A stretch of 64,000 nucleotides of DNA from Cyclobacterium amurskyense (GTDB lineage Bacteria; Bacteroidota; Bacteroidia; Cytophagales; Cyclobacteriaceae): contig NZ_CP012040.1 in assembly GCF_001050135.1 (NCBI RefSeq), positions 6,031,001-6,095,000 on the forward strand, read 5' to 3'. This document shows, one piece after another, positions 56,372-64,000 of this stretch (its first letter is position 1; the number at the start of each line of letters is the position of its first letter). A program made the translations under genes and the position numbers. The notes below the pieces were generated by a model. The model saw nothing but the letters and a program-made list of their open reading frames with translations. It was not told where the DNA came from and did not search any database.

Positions 56372-57010
56372 TTATGGCGCTTGAAGCTTCCGGATAAGCT
56401 TGGCAGGAACTCCTCCTACTAAAGTGTAAGGAGCGACATCTTTGGTCACTACAGCTCCAGCTGCGACAGTTGCCCCCTCTCCTATTTTCACTCCTTTTAA
56501 GACCATTGACCGCGTAGCCAACCATGCATTATCACCTATGATGATGGCATCTGATTTTCCCGGCTCAGCTCGGTCATCTACTCCATGAAAATCACCATCC
56601 ATAATGATCACTTGGTTTGCTATCTGGCAATTTTTCCCTATGACAATTCGGTTACTTGCTGAAACAATACATGCTGTATTGATAAAAGTACCTTCCCCTA
56701 TAATTAGTTCAGCTCCTCTATCAGCAAACAGCTGAGTGACTCCCATATGGGACCAAATTTTACAATGATCACCTATCTTTATATCTCCTGAACCTTCTAC
56801 ACGCAAAGGCCCTCGAACAGTTATCAATTTGCCAGTACTTTTACAATTCCTTAAGCGAAATTTCCCATTAAGTACACGCAGAATTCCTTTCGAGATGTCA
56901 TTAAAAAGGCAAACATATATTTTTAATCTCTCAGCAAAACTCCTTGTTTCCCTTCCGTAAATCTCCTTACTTAGTTGTGTTATTTTAGCAGAAATCTTAC
57001 CCTGAACCAT
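56372..57010 (-). CDS. hexapeptide-repeat (LbH) acyltransferase
   Basis: The 212-residue cytoplasmic protein has about 70 residues of helical N-terminus and then a left-handed beta-helix of isoleucine-led hexapeptides (IKIGDHCKI, LIIGEGTFI, IVIGKNCQI, IIIGDNAWL, VKIGEGATV). The active-site His region is in MDGDFHGVDD and the C-terminus is YTLVGGVPAKLIRKL. This is the pattern of sugar O-acetyltransferases such as WcaF and NodL. It probably acetylates a sugar of the exopolysaccharide. It lies on the opposite strand from the export genes, with a 152-bp divergent gap. Confidence 0.85.
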   Translation of the reverse strand: MVQGKISAKITQLSKEIYGRETRSFAERLKIYVCLFNDISKGILRVLNGKFRLRNCKSTGKLITVRGPLRVEGSGDIKIGDHCKIWSHMGVTQLFADRGAELIIGEGTFINTACIVSASNRIVIGKNCQIANQVIIMDGDFHGVDDRAEPGKSDAIIIGDNAWLATRSMVLKGVKIGEGATVAAGAVVTKDVAPYTLVGGVPAKLIRKLQAP

Positions 57011-57162
57011 TCGATTATTAAATATTTAATGAATATAGAAGTGAAAATTTTAAATTCAAAAAAAAGGATAAACTAAAATTTTTAGTACATTTATTTTAAA
57101 AATAAGAAATAAACAGTAATTAATTTTACGTAAAACATTTAATGTCTTTGATATATAAATAA

Positions 57163-57921
57163 ATGAAATTCATATTTAAAAAGCAGCTGCTCAAATATAT
57201 TGTTTATACGATTTCGTTTTTTATTTTTTTTATTTCCGGTAAAAAACTCAGTGCGCAAGAGCAGGGAGATATTGAAAAGTACATTAACCTAAATATGCCC
57301 CTTGCAGATCAACTTCCAAAATTGGACAGCCTGATTGAAATCGCAATAGGTAATCACCCAACGGTAAAAGTCAATCAAGCTCTAGTAGGATCAGCAGAGG
57401 CTAGAATTAATTTAGCCAAAAAATCATGGTCAAATTTAGTACGGGTTTATGTTGATTACTCTTACGGTAACCAAGCCATTTTATATGCTTCTGGGTCCGA
57501 CTTATCTAATATCGCGAACGGTTATAGGACAGGGGCAAATTTAAGTATTCCGCTATCTGAAGTCTTTTTGAAAAAAGACAGGGTCAAGCTCCAAAAACAA
57601 GAACTTGAGGCGACATTTTATAAAACAAAGGAAATGGAATTAACCATTTCCAATCAGGTGATTGAAGAGTACAATAGTGCCTTACTTGGGCAGAAGCTAA
57701 TGCTCATAAGGTTAGAAATGCAAGAGAAAGCCCGAACCAATTTACAACAAATGGAGATGGAGTTTAACTTAGGTAATCTTGACCCAACTTCCTTTTTACG
57801 TAATCAGGAAATTTATACCATTGCGCGTTCAGAATATGAAAATGCGAGAAAAAACTTTTTTGTGGCTATTCAGAAATTAGAAATACTATTAGGGGAACCC
57901 CTTGTCAATATTATTAAGTAA
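57163..57921 (+). CDS. half-size TolC-like outer-membrane protein
   Basis: The 252-residue protein has a signal peptide (to about residue 31) and a single OEP/TolC repeat (LDSLIEIAIGNHPTVKVNQALVGSAEARI..., then long helices to about residue 250) instead of the usual two repeats and about 440-480 residues. It resembles the single-repeat proteins encoded next to Wzc/GumC genes in Bacteroidota. The stop codon is directly followed, after one base, by the ATG of the Wzc-like gene, so translation is coupled. It may be the outer-membrane partner of that exporter. Confidence 0.75.
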   Translation: MKFIFKKQLLKYIVYTISFFIFFISGKKLSAQEQGDIEKYINLNMPLADQLPKLDSLIEIAIGNHPTVKVNQALVGSAEARINLAKKSWSNLVRVYVDYSYGNQAILYASGSDLSNIANGYRTGANLSIPLSEVFLKKDRVKLQKQELEATFYKTKEMELTISNQVIEEYNSALLGQKLMLIRLEMQEKARTNLQQMEMEFNLGNLDPTSFLRNQEIYTIARSEYENARKNFFVAIQKLEILLGEPLVNIIK

Positions 57922-57922
57922 A

Positions 57923-60064
57923 ATGACGATAAAACAAATTATACGGCTCCTTTGGAAAAACAAATTTTGGATTTTTTTAACCCCAATTTTTGTAGCTATA
58001 GGCGTCTTTTTCCTAACTCAAGATCTTCCTAGAGTATACGAATCCTCAACGTTGGTATTTACAAATCCTACCTCCGATAGAGGCGCCACTGACGGCGGGG
58101 TTGTAAGAATGGATTTTTACACCTCCAACAACCTTTTTGACAACCTAACCCTTATAGTAAAATCCAGAAAAACCGTAACCGAAGCCTCATTGAAGCTTCT
58201 GGCAAAACACTTGGCACTACCTGAACAAAAAGACGAAGTGCTATGTATCGAAGCCTATCAAGATCTAAAATCACATATTCCTGCCCCAATCTGGGAAAAA
58301 TTGGTAGTTACAAATGATGAGGAGAAAACTCTGCAAAATATTTTACAAAATATCGAAGAGCACGATAACTCTCCCATAGAATATTTGCTTAGAGAACACG
58401 AATATTATTCAGTAAACAAAATAATTGAACGTCTATCAGTTTCTAGGAAATTCTCCAGTGATATGATGGAAATAAAATACAGTACAAATGATGCCGGAAT
58501 TTGCTATTACACACTTAAAATCTTAGCAGAGTCATTTATGAGTGGGTATTCCAATATGAAAGAATTGGAAAACACCAATACCATTGCCTATTTTCAAAAT
58601 CAACTCAACATTGCCCAAAATAAGTTAAGAAAAGCTGAAGAAAACCTCAAAGGGTTTATGACGGACAACCGTATTCTAAATTACTACGAACAGGGTAAAT
58701 ACCTGGACATCGCCAAGCTCGAACATGACCAAGATGAAGAACGTTCCAGAAGACTACTTTCAGGTACCGGCTATAATCTAGAGCAGATCGAAGAAATGTT
58801 TGAAAATTTTGACGAAAGACAGGTAATCATTGAAAACATTTCAAAACTTCAGGATCAAATTGTTACCAGAAATTTAAAAATTCAAGGCCTATCAGTTTTG
58901 GAAAACCAAAATCTACAAATAGAAAATATACAAAAAGAGATTGACGGATTGGAGAAAGAAATAAAAGAACTTTCGGACCTATTGTTCAAGAATAGCAATT
59001 CCATACAAGGTGTTCAAAGGGAAACCATTTTAGATCAGTGGTTAACATTAAAAATATCCTACGAAGAGCAAAAACAAGCTTTGGATGTAATGAAAACCAG
59101 AAAATCATATCTATTAGATAAAATAGATGAGTTTGCTCCTTTAGGTGCAGAGCTAAAGAAACTTGAAAGAGAGGTAAGTGTAAATGAAGAACAATACCTT
59201 TCTATTCTACATGGTCTTAATATGGCTTACCTTCAGAAATATGATCTTGAAATGTCTGCTACCCAAAAACTAATTGACGAACCTTTTTATCCTAAAACAC
59301 CTCAGGCTTCAAAGAGAATGTTAATGGTGATAGGAGGAATGCTTGGTACAGGGGGATTGGTGTTAACTGTGGTGCTACTTTCCTTCTTTCTCGATTCATC
59401 AATCAAATCTGGCAAACGTGCCACCGAACTTACATCTCTTCCGGTAGCAGGCGGATGGATAATGGAAAAAGATATTCCAAAGAACGTTTATTTGGATATA
59501 TTACAAAACAACCTAATCAAACAGTTTTATAATAATTTAAGCATGCACTTCTCCAATTCAGGACAAAAAACCCTGCTTTTCTATAGCCATCAAAATGGTG
59601 AGGGGAAAACATTTTTATTGCAATTTTTTGCAAAAGAACTTTTACAACAAAACAGAAGTGTGATCTACTGTGGCAATAAAGAAGACGTAGAAAAAATGCC
59701 TTGTGAAACTTTAGTAATGGATATAAATTCTATATCAAATCCTGAAAAAGAAACCCAATTCTGGGAGGATCGATTGACCAACTTACCACATGAGTTCATC
59801 CTTATTGAATTACCAAATACCAATGTGAAGCCAGTCAATTATCCACTGATTAACAAAGCAAATGCATTGGTGAAGGTTACAGATGCTGGCCGAAAATGGA
59901 AATCTTCAGATGCCTATTTCAACGATAGTCTAAATGAAATGATAAAAATTCCGCATTTAATCTGGCTTAATAAAATGGAGGGGGATGAATTGGAGGACAT
60001 TAATGGTGAAATACCGAGAAAAAGGTCAAAGATTCGAACCAAATTAAAGCAGTTACTTTCCTAA
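57923..60064 (+). CDS. Wzc/GumC-like exopolysaccharide chain-length/export protein, apparently without tyrosine-kinase tail
   Basis: I use the ATG at 57923 (713 residues), one base after the previous stop codon; an in-frame TTG at 57902 is an alternative. A Wzz domain spans both membrane helices (about 13-33 and 460-488) around a long periplasmic coiled coil. The C-terminal cytoplasmic domain has a Walker A, GEGKT, at 559-563 and resembles the bacterial tyrosine-kinase fold. The usual Walker B aspartate is replaced (FILIELPNT), and no Tyr-rich C-terminal cluster exists (the end is RTKLKQLLS). It probably controls polymer length or export without classical autophosphorylation. Confidence 0.85.
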   Translation: MTIKQIIRLLWKNKFWIFLTPIFVAIGVFFLTQDLPRVYESSTLVFTNPTSDRGATDGGVVRMDFYTSNNLFDNLTLIVKSRKTVTEASLKLLAKHLALPEQKDEVLCIEAYQDLKSHIPAPIWEKLVVTNDEEKTLQNILQNIEEHDNSPIEYLLREHEYYSVNKIIERLSVSRKFSSDMMEIKYSTNDAGICYYTLKILAESFMSGYSNMKELENTNTIAYFQNQLNIAQNKLRKAEENLKGFMTDNRILNYYEQGKYLDIAKLEHDQDEERSRRLLSGTGYNLEQIEEMFENFDERQVIIENISKLQDQIVTRNLKIQGLSVLENQNLQIENIQKEIDGLEKEIKELSDLLFKNSNSIQGVQRETILDQWLTLKISYEEQKQALDVMKTRKSYLLDKIDEFAPLGAELKKLEREVSVNEEQYLSILHGLNMAYLQKYDLEMSATQKLIDEPFYPKTPQASKRMLMVIGGMLGTGGLVLTVVLLSFFLDSSIKSGKRATELTSLPVAGGWIMEKDIPKNVYLDILQNNLIKQFYNNLSMHFSNSGQKTLLFYSHQNGEGKTFLLQFFAKELLQQNRSVIYCGNKEDVEKMPCETLVMDINSISNPEKETQFWEDRLTNLPHEFILIELPNTNVKPVNYPLINKANALVKVTDAGRKWKSSDAYFNDSLNEMIKIPHLIWLNKMEGDELEDINGEIPRKRSKIRTKLKQLLS

Positions 60065-60082
60065 GGGATAATTCTAACTAAT

Positions 60083-61510
60083 ATGCAAATCACCAAAGCT
60101 GATATCTCAAATAAAATATTTGCCCTGCTCGTGGCAGGGCTATTGAGTTTATTTGTGGTCAAAACAGGGGTGATGGGCATAGGTTTAATGCTTGTTCTTC
60201 CTTTTGTATTGGCAGGTGGGATATTTATGATGAGTCATCCCAACAAGTCACTTGCAGCCGGACTAATTTTTGCATTTTTATCCATAGGTGCCATCAGATA
60301 CGTCCCCAATTTACCCTTAGGGCTTACTGTAGATTTTGCATTGGCCATGCTAATTGTCAGTGCTCTTTTTCATAATAAAGTGGAGACTGATTTTTCAAAA
60401 CTACATAATAGTCTCATTTTAGTAACCCTAATTTGGATGGGATATAATGTAGCAGAAATCTTTAATCCTGAAGCGAGAAGCGTTACGGCTTGGTTTTATG
60501 CAGTAAGAGGCACGGCTTTGTATATGTTTCTTACGGTTCCACTTACACTTTTGTATGCCAATAAACCATCTGATATAAATAGACTATTTATAATTGTTTT
60601 TGCTTTAAGTGTACTCGCTTCTTTTTGGGGTTTAAGACAATTTTATATAGGCTTGGATGCAGCAGAAAACCGATGGTTAGATGCTGGTTCCAGATCAACT
60701 CATGTTTTGTTTGGAAACCTTCGTGTTTTTAGTTTTTTCTCAGACGCAGGTCAATTTGGTGCTGGAATAGCCCATTCAGGGGTAATGGCAATGGTCTTGG
60801 CCTTAGGTCCTTTTTCACTCAAGAAAAGGATAATTTTTGCAGTTATGGCTTTGTTGTTCTTTTACCTTATGATAATGAGTGGCACAAGGGGAGCATTGAT
60901 GGTACCTGTAGCAGGCACAATGGCTTATCTTTTTGCCTCCAAAAATTTTAAATTAATGGTAATGGGACTACTAGGGTTGTTGCTGGTGTTTTCGTTTTTG
61001 AAATTTACGACCATTGCTAACAACAATTACCAAGTCCGGAGAATGAGGTCTGCATTAGATCCTTCAGACCCATCATTAAATGTTAGGTATTTAAACCAAA
61101 GGAAGTTTGCAGAATACTTAAAAAGCAGACCTTTCGGGGGAGGTATTGGCACTTCGGGATCATGGGGTCAAAGGTTTAGTCCGGGCACCTTTTTAGCTGA
61201 AACCCCTAATGACAGTTGGTTTGTGAAAATATGGGCAGAGATGGGCATTGTAGGTTTATACCTGCATATAGGCATTTTAGCATTTATTGCGGGAATGGGG
61301 CTATTAAAAATATGGAAAGTTAAGGACCCGAGGTTACGGCAAAAACTCTTCGCTCTATTTGGCGGATATGTAGGTATAGCTGCTGCCTCTTATGGTAATC
61401 CTCTATTAGGCCAAATGCCAACAGGAATCATTCTTTATATGTCTTGGGCCTATTTTTTCCTTGCCGAAGACATGGATAAAAGTTTAAATAAACCTTCTGA
61501 AAATGAATAA
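60083..61510 (+). CDS. O-antigen-ligase/Wzy-family membrane protein, likely exopolysaccharide polymerase
   Basis: The 475-residue protein has about 11-12 transmembrane helices and a periplasmic loop between two late helices, as in the Wzy_C/WaaL superfamily. A GTRG motif (IMSGTRGALMV) marks the start of the conserved core; Arg residues in the loop (RPFGGGIGTSGSWGQRFSPG) resemble polymerase substrate-binding sites. It should join repeat units on the periplasmic side. The next gene, a glycosyltransferase, overlaps it by 8 bp, so the genes are translationally coupled. Confidence 0.88.
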   Translation: MQITKADISNKIFALLVAGLLSLFVVKTGVMGIGLMLVLPFVLAGGIFMMSHPNKSLAAGLIFAFLSIGAIRYVPNLPLGLTVDFALAMLIVSALFHNKVETDFSKLHNSLILVTLIWMGYNVAEIFNPEARSVTAWFYAVRGTALYMFLTVPLTLLYANKPSDINRLFIIVFALSVLASFWGLRQFYIGLDAAENRWLDAGSRSTHVLFGNLRVFSFFSDAGQFGAGIAHSGVMAMVLALGPFSLKKRIIFAVMALLFFYLMIMSGTRGALMVPVAGTMAYLFASKNFKLMVMGLLGLLLVFSFLKFTTIANNNYQVRRMRSALDPSDPSLNVRYLNQRKFAEYLKSRPFGGGIGTSGSWGQRFSPGTFLAETPNDSWFVKIWAEMGIVGLYLHIGILAFIAGMGLLKIWKVKDPRLRQKLFALFGGYVGIAAASYGNPLLGQMPTGIILYMSWAYFFLAEDMDKSLNKPSENE

Positions 61511-62411
61511 ACCATTAATCTCCGTCATTACTATTAATTATAATGGCCTAATCCATACAATGGATTTTTTAGCTTCTTTTCAAAAAATCACCTACCCTAA
61601 CGTGGAAGTGATCGTGGTGGACAATGCCTCAAAAGAGTCTCCGGATAATCTCCTAGAAAAGTATCCAGACACTATTTTAGTCAAAAACCCTGTAAATGAA
61701 GGTTTTGCCGGCGGAAACAATAGAGGAATGGAAATTGCCAAAGGCGACTATTTCTTTCTAATCAATAACGATACGGAGGTGGCCCCTGATATATTGGAAG
61801 CCCTATTGGAACGTGCGGAAAATTCGGAAAAAGTAGGTCTTGTTTGCCCTAAAATCTTGTATCATGAAAAACCAGACATTATTCAGTATGCCGGATTTTC
61901 AGCGATAAACCCTATAACAGGGAGAGGGAAAGGGAAAGGTTATTTAGAAAAAGATCAAGGCCAGCATCAGGTGGCAGAAATCACTCAGTTGGCCCATGGG
62001 GCAGCCATGTTTATTCCAAAAAAAGTAGTAGATGAAATAGGTTTAATGGCTGAGCTATATTTCCTATATTATGAAGAGATGGATTATTGCGAGCGTATCA
62101 AACAAGCTGGATATGAAATTTGGTACGAGCCAAAAAGCTTTATTCTACACAAGGAATCCATGAGTGTAGGTAAAAATTCTTTACTGAAGACCTATTATAT
62201 GAGCCGTAACAGGTGGTTATACCTAAGGAGAAATGTTGACTATCCATTATTCATCTTCACTGCGGGCTACTATCTTTTTATAGCACTACCCAAAAACCTG
62301 TTGGTCCATCTTTTTCAAGGAGAAATGGACCATGCTAGAAAATATTTTAAAGGATTTATTGACGGACTTTTTTTAAAAGACATTAAGGAGAACCCTACCT
62401 TAATTAATTAA
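61503..62411 (+). CDS. glycosyltransferase family 2 (rhamnosyltransferase-like)
   Basis: The 302-residue cytoplasmic protein has the GT-A fold: ISVITINYNG start, VDNAS near residue 40, FAGGNNRGM, and the metal-binding NNDTEV. The CPKILYHEKPDIIQYAG and MDYCERIKQAGYEIWYEP blocks belong to the WbbL/rhamnosyl branch of GT2. A C-terminal hydrophobic segment may tether it to the membrane. It adds one sugar, perhaps rhamnose, to a lipid-linked precursor; the donor sugar is not provable here. Confidence 0.88.
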   Translation: MNKPLISVITINYNGLIHTMDFLASFQKITYPNVEVIVVDNASKESPDNLLEKYPDTILVKNPVNEGFAGGNNRGMEIAKGDYFFLINNDTEVAPDILEALLERAENSEKVGLVCPKILYHEKPDIIQYAGFSAINPITGRGKGKGYLEKDQGQHQVAEITQLAHGAAMFIPKKVVDEIGLMAELYFLYYEEMDYCERIKQAGYEIWYEPKSFILHKESMSVGKNSLLKTYYMSRNRWLYLRRNVDYPLFIFTAGYYLFIALPKNLLVHLFQGEMDHARKYFKGFIDGLFLKDIKENPTLIN

Positions 62412-62422
62412 ACGACAAGAAG

Positions 62423-63556
62423 ATGAGGATAGGAATAGAAGCACAGCGGATTTTTAGGAAAAAAAAGCATGGCATGGACATGGTAGCCCTTGCCCTGATC
62501 AGAAACCTGCAGCAATTGGATACGGAAAATGAGTATTTTATCTTTGTGAATGATACTGAGGACACCTCCGCAATTCAGGAAACTGACAATTTCAAAATCA
62601 TCCCGTTGGCCCCTGCTCTCTACCCTATATGGGAACAGCGTAACCTTGCAAAAGCAGTAAAAACCTATCAATTGGATTTACTTCATTGCACTAGCAATAC
62701 CGCTCCCGTTTCGTGCTCTATCCCCCTGCTCATCACCTTACATGATATTATTTATCTTGAAAAGATAAACCTAAAAGAAGGTACCTGGTACCAACGATTA
62801 GGTAATATTTACAGAAGGTGGAATGTACCTAAGGTAGTGAATAAGGCGGCCATGATTTTCACTGTTTCCAATTATGAGCAAAAAAGAATTGTCCAACATT
62901 TTGGCATGAACGATAATGATGTTCAGGTAATCTACAATGGTGTAGCAGGTCATTTCAAAGTAGAGGAGCCAAATAAACAAGAGGCAATTCGTTTGAAATA
63001 CAACTTACCCCAATCATTTATACTTTTCCTCGGTAATACTGACCCAAAGAAAAACCTTAAAGGTGTTCTGAAAAGTCTTGCAATATTAGAAAAGAACAAG
63101 GTTGAATACCCAGACATTGTTATGCCGGACTTTGGCAAAGAAGTGCTAGAAACAATGCTAAATGAGATTATGGCGCCACAATTAATTTCAAAAATCCACT
63201 TAACGGGGTATATACCAAACGAAGATTTACCAGCTATTTACAGCCAAGCAAAAATATTTCTATACCCATCCCTAAGAGAAAGTTTCGGTCTACCCATCTT
63301 AGAGGCCATGGCTTGTGGATGCCCTGTAATCACTTCTGACACCTCCTCCATGCCCGAAGTTGCAGGAGATGCAGCAATCATCATTGACCCATTTGACCCT
63401 TCAGCGATCAGCGGGGCCATTGAAAAGTTATTGTCTGAAGAAGACACTAGAAATAAACTTATAAACAAGGGTTTCAAAAGGCCCCCACTATTTGATTATA
63501 AAAAAGGAGCATTGGATACACTTTCGGCCTATCAGAAAACCTATGCGAAGAAATGA
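62423..63556 (+). CDS. glycosyltransferase family 4
   Basis: The 377-residue cytoplasmic protein has the two-Rossmann GT-B fold. The C-terminal half carries the GT4 donor site: GNTDPKKN, IYNGV in the linker, and the E-x7-E signature ESFGLPILEAMACGCPVI followed by SSMPEVAGDAA. It is 11 bp after the GT2 gene and overlaps the next gene by four bases (ATGA). The donor sugar is not known. Confidence 0.9.
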   Translation: MRIGIEAQRIFRKKKHGMDMVALALIRNLQQLDTENEYFIFVNDTEDTSAIQETDNFKIIPLAPALYPIWEQRNLAKAVKTYQLDLLHCTSNTAPVSCSIPLLITLHDIIYLEKINLKEGTWYQRLGNIYRRWNVPKVVNKAAMIFTVSNYEQKRIVQHFGMNDNDVQVIYNGVAGHFKVEEPNKQEAIRLKYNLPQSFILFLGNTDPKKNLKGVLKSLAILEKNKVEYPDIVMPDFGKEVLETMLNEIMAPQLISKIHLTGYIPNEDLPAIYSQAKIFLYPSLRESFGLPILEAMACGCPVITSDTSSMPEVAGDAAIIIDPFDPSAISGAIEKLLSEEDTRNKLINKGFKRPPLFDYKKGALDTLSAYQKTYAKK

Positions 63557-64000
63557 CAGATAAGAAATATTGGCTTACCGGAGGTTTTTTTACTATGATG
63601 CACCGTGGAGTGGATTTTCTTCTGGGTTTTATTGGGTTCATGTTGTTGGTAAGGGTCTTTAGTCCTGAAGAATTTGGTATTTGGGTATTGCTTATCACCA
63701 TTGTCTCTATCATCGACATGGCTAGAAATGGCTTTATTCAAAATGGCATGATTAAATTTCTTGTAGGAAAGGAAGATGCTATTCAAGCGAAAATTCAAAC
63801 CGCTTCCATTTGGTTAAATGCCGCTTTAACTTTATTGATGGTGCTATTACTATGGATACTGGCCCGACCACTAGAGCAATTACTTAATGCTGAAGGTTTG
63901 GCTGATTTGGTTAAAATCCACTCTTTAATCCTACCTGTACTTATTTTTCATACCCATAATATGGTGCTTATGCAGGCTAAGTATGATTTTAAAGCCTATT
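63553..64000 (+). CDS. polysaccharide flippase (Wzx/MATE superfamily), 5' part
   Basis: The first 149 codons are in the window; the gene runs off the right edge. It starts at the ATG overlapping the stop codon of the GT4 gene. The peptide has hydrophobic helices and the family's opening pattern: about residue 15 onward MHRGVDFLLGFIGFMLLVRV, then FSPEEFGIWVLL and NGFIQNGMIKFL. It should flip the lipid-linked repeat unit across the inner membrane for the polymerase at 60083. The start is supported by the ATGA overlap. Confidence 0.85.
   Translation, partial: MTDKKYWLTGGFFTMMHRGVDFLLGFIGFMLLVRVFSPEEFGIWVLLITIVSIIDMARNGFIQNGMIKFLVGKEDAIQAKIQTASIWLNAALTLLMVLLLWILARPLEQLLNAEGLADLVKIHSLILPVLIFHTHNMVLMQAKYDFKAY

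Noticed and set aside
1..64000. CRISPR arrays, tRNA or rRNA genes, phage or integron structures
   Set aside because: No regularly spaced repeats, no tRNA-like cloverleaf sequence and no phage or integrase genes were recognised on either strand.

Overview
The window comes from an AT-rich genome of the phylum Bacteroidota, most likely a marine Cytophagales/Cyclobacteriaceae-type bacterium. That placement is inferred from gene families, not from a marker gene. The signs are two SusC/SusD pairs each with its own ECF sigma/FecR module, lipoprotein-rich sulfatase and FAD-oxidoreductase clusters, LytTR and large hybrid sensor kinases, and start regions without obvious Shine-Dalgarno sequences. No rRNA, tRNA or CRISPR array was seen.

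Layout: (1) 1-94, start of a DUF1328 gene on the minus strand. (2) 816-4735, a cytoplasmic FAD oxidoreductase followed by a secreted two-domain esterase. (3) 4896-6743, a Rof-like Rho-binding protein and a diacylglycerol-kinase-family lipid kinase. (4) 7392-13719, a small membrane protein and a complete RND efflux operon (MFP, pump, outer-membrane channel). (5) 14147-21315 (minus), SusD, SusC, FecR and ECF sigma with no degradative enzymes beside them. (6) 21932-23403, a second ECF sigma facing away from the first, a small anti-sigma-like protein, and an exported protein made of two TonB-plug-like repeats. (7) 24019-28265, housekeeping and stress genes: glutamate-synthase-like flavoprotein, NAD-binding epimerase, AlkB-like dioxygenase, PH-domain protein, SMR transporter. 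(8) 28358-30300 (minus), an RsbQ/KAI2-like hydrolase overlapping a PAS histidine kinase. (9) 30785-49578 (minus), a long one-directional locus: bicupin, ECF sigma, FecR, SusC, SusD, sulfatase, FAD oxidoreductase, Tat-exported Gfo/Idh/MocA dehydrogenase, FAD oxidoreductase, sulfatase, FAD oxidoreductase, ending at a clear intrinsic terminator. (10) 49796-64000, exopolysaccharide genes (GT2, acyltransferase, half-size TolC, Wzc/GumC-like protein, O-antigen-ligase-like polymerase, GT2, GT4, flippase start) together with a 1384-aa hybrid kinase and a LytTR regulator.

The best candidate for an undescribed system is region 9. It has the uptake and signalling machinery of a polysaccharide utilisation locus, but its enzymes are sulfatases plus exported redox enzymes; no glycoside hydrolase or polysaccharide lyase is recognisable. 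It may therefore degrade a sulfated substrate by an oxidative route. Other strong observations are a family of about 209-bp MITE-like elements with terminal inverted repeats, TTNAA target duplications and conserved internal hairpins (468-622, 5544-5752, 13751-13959, 23464-23667, partial 14073-14150), the RsbQ-like/PAS-kinase pair, and the duplicated plug-only protein.
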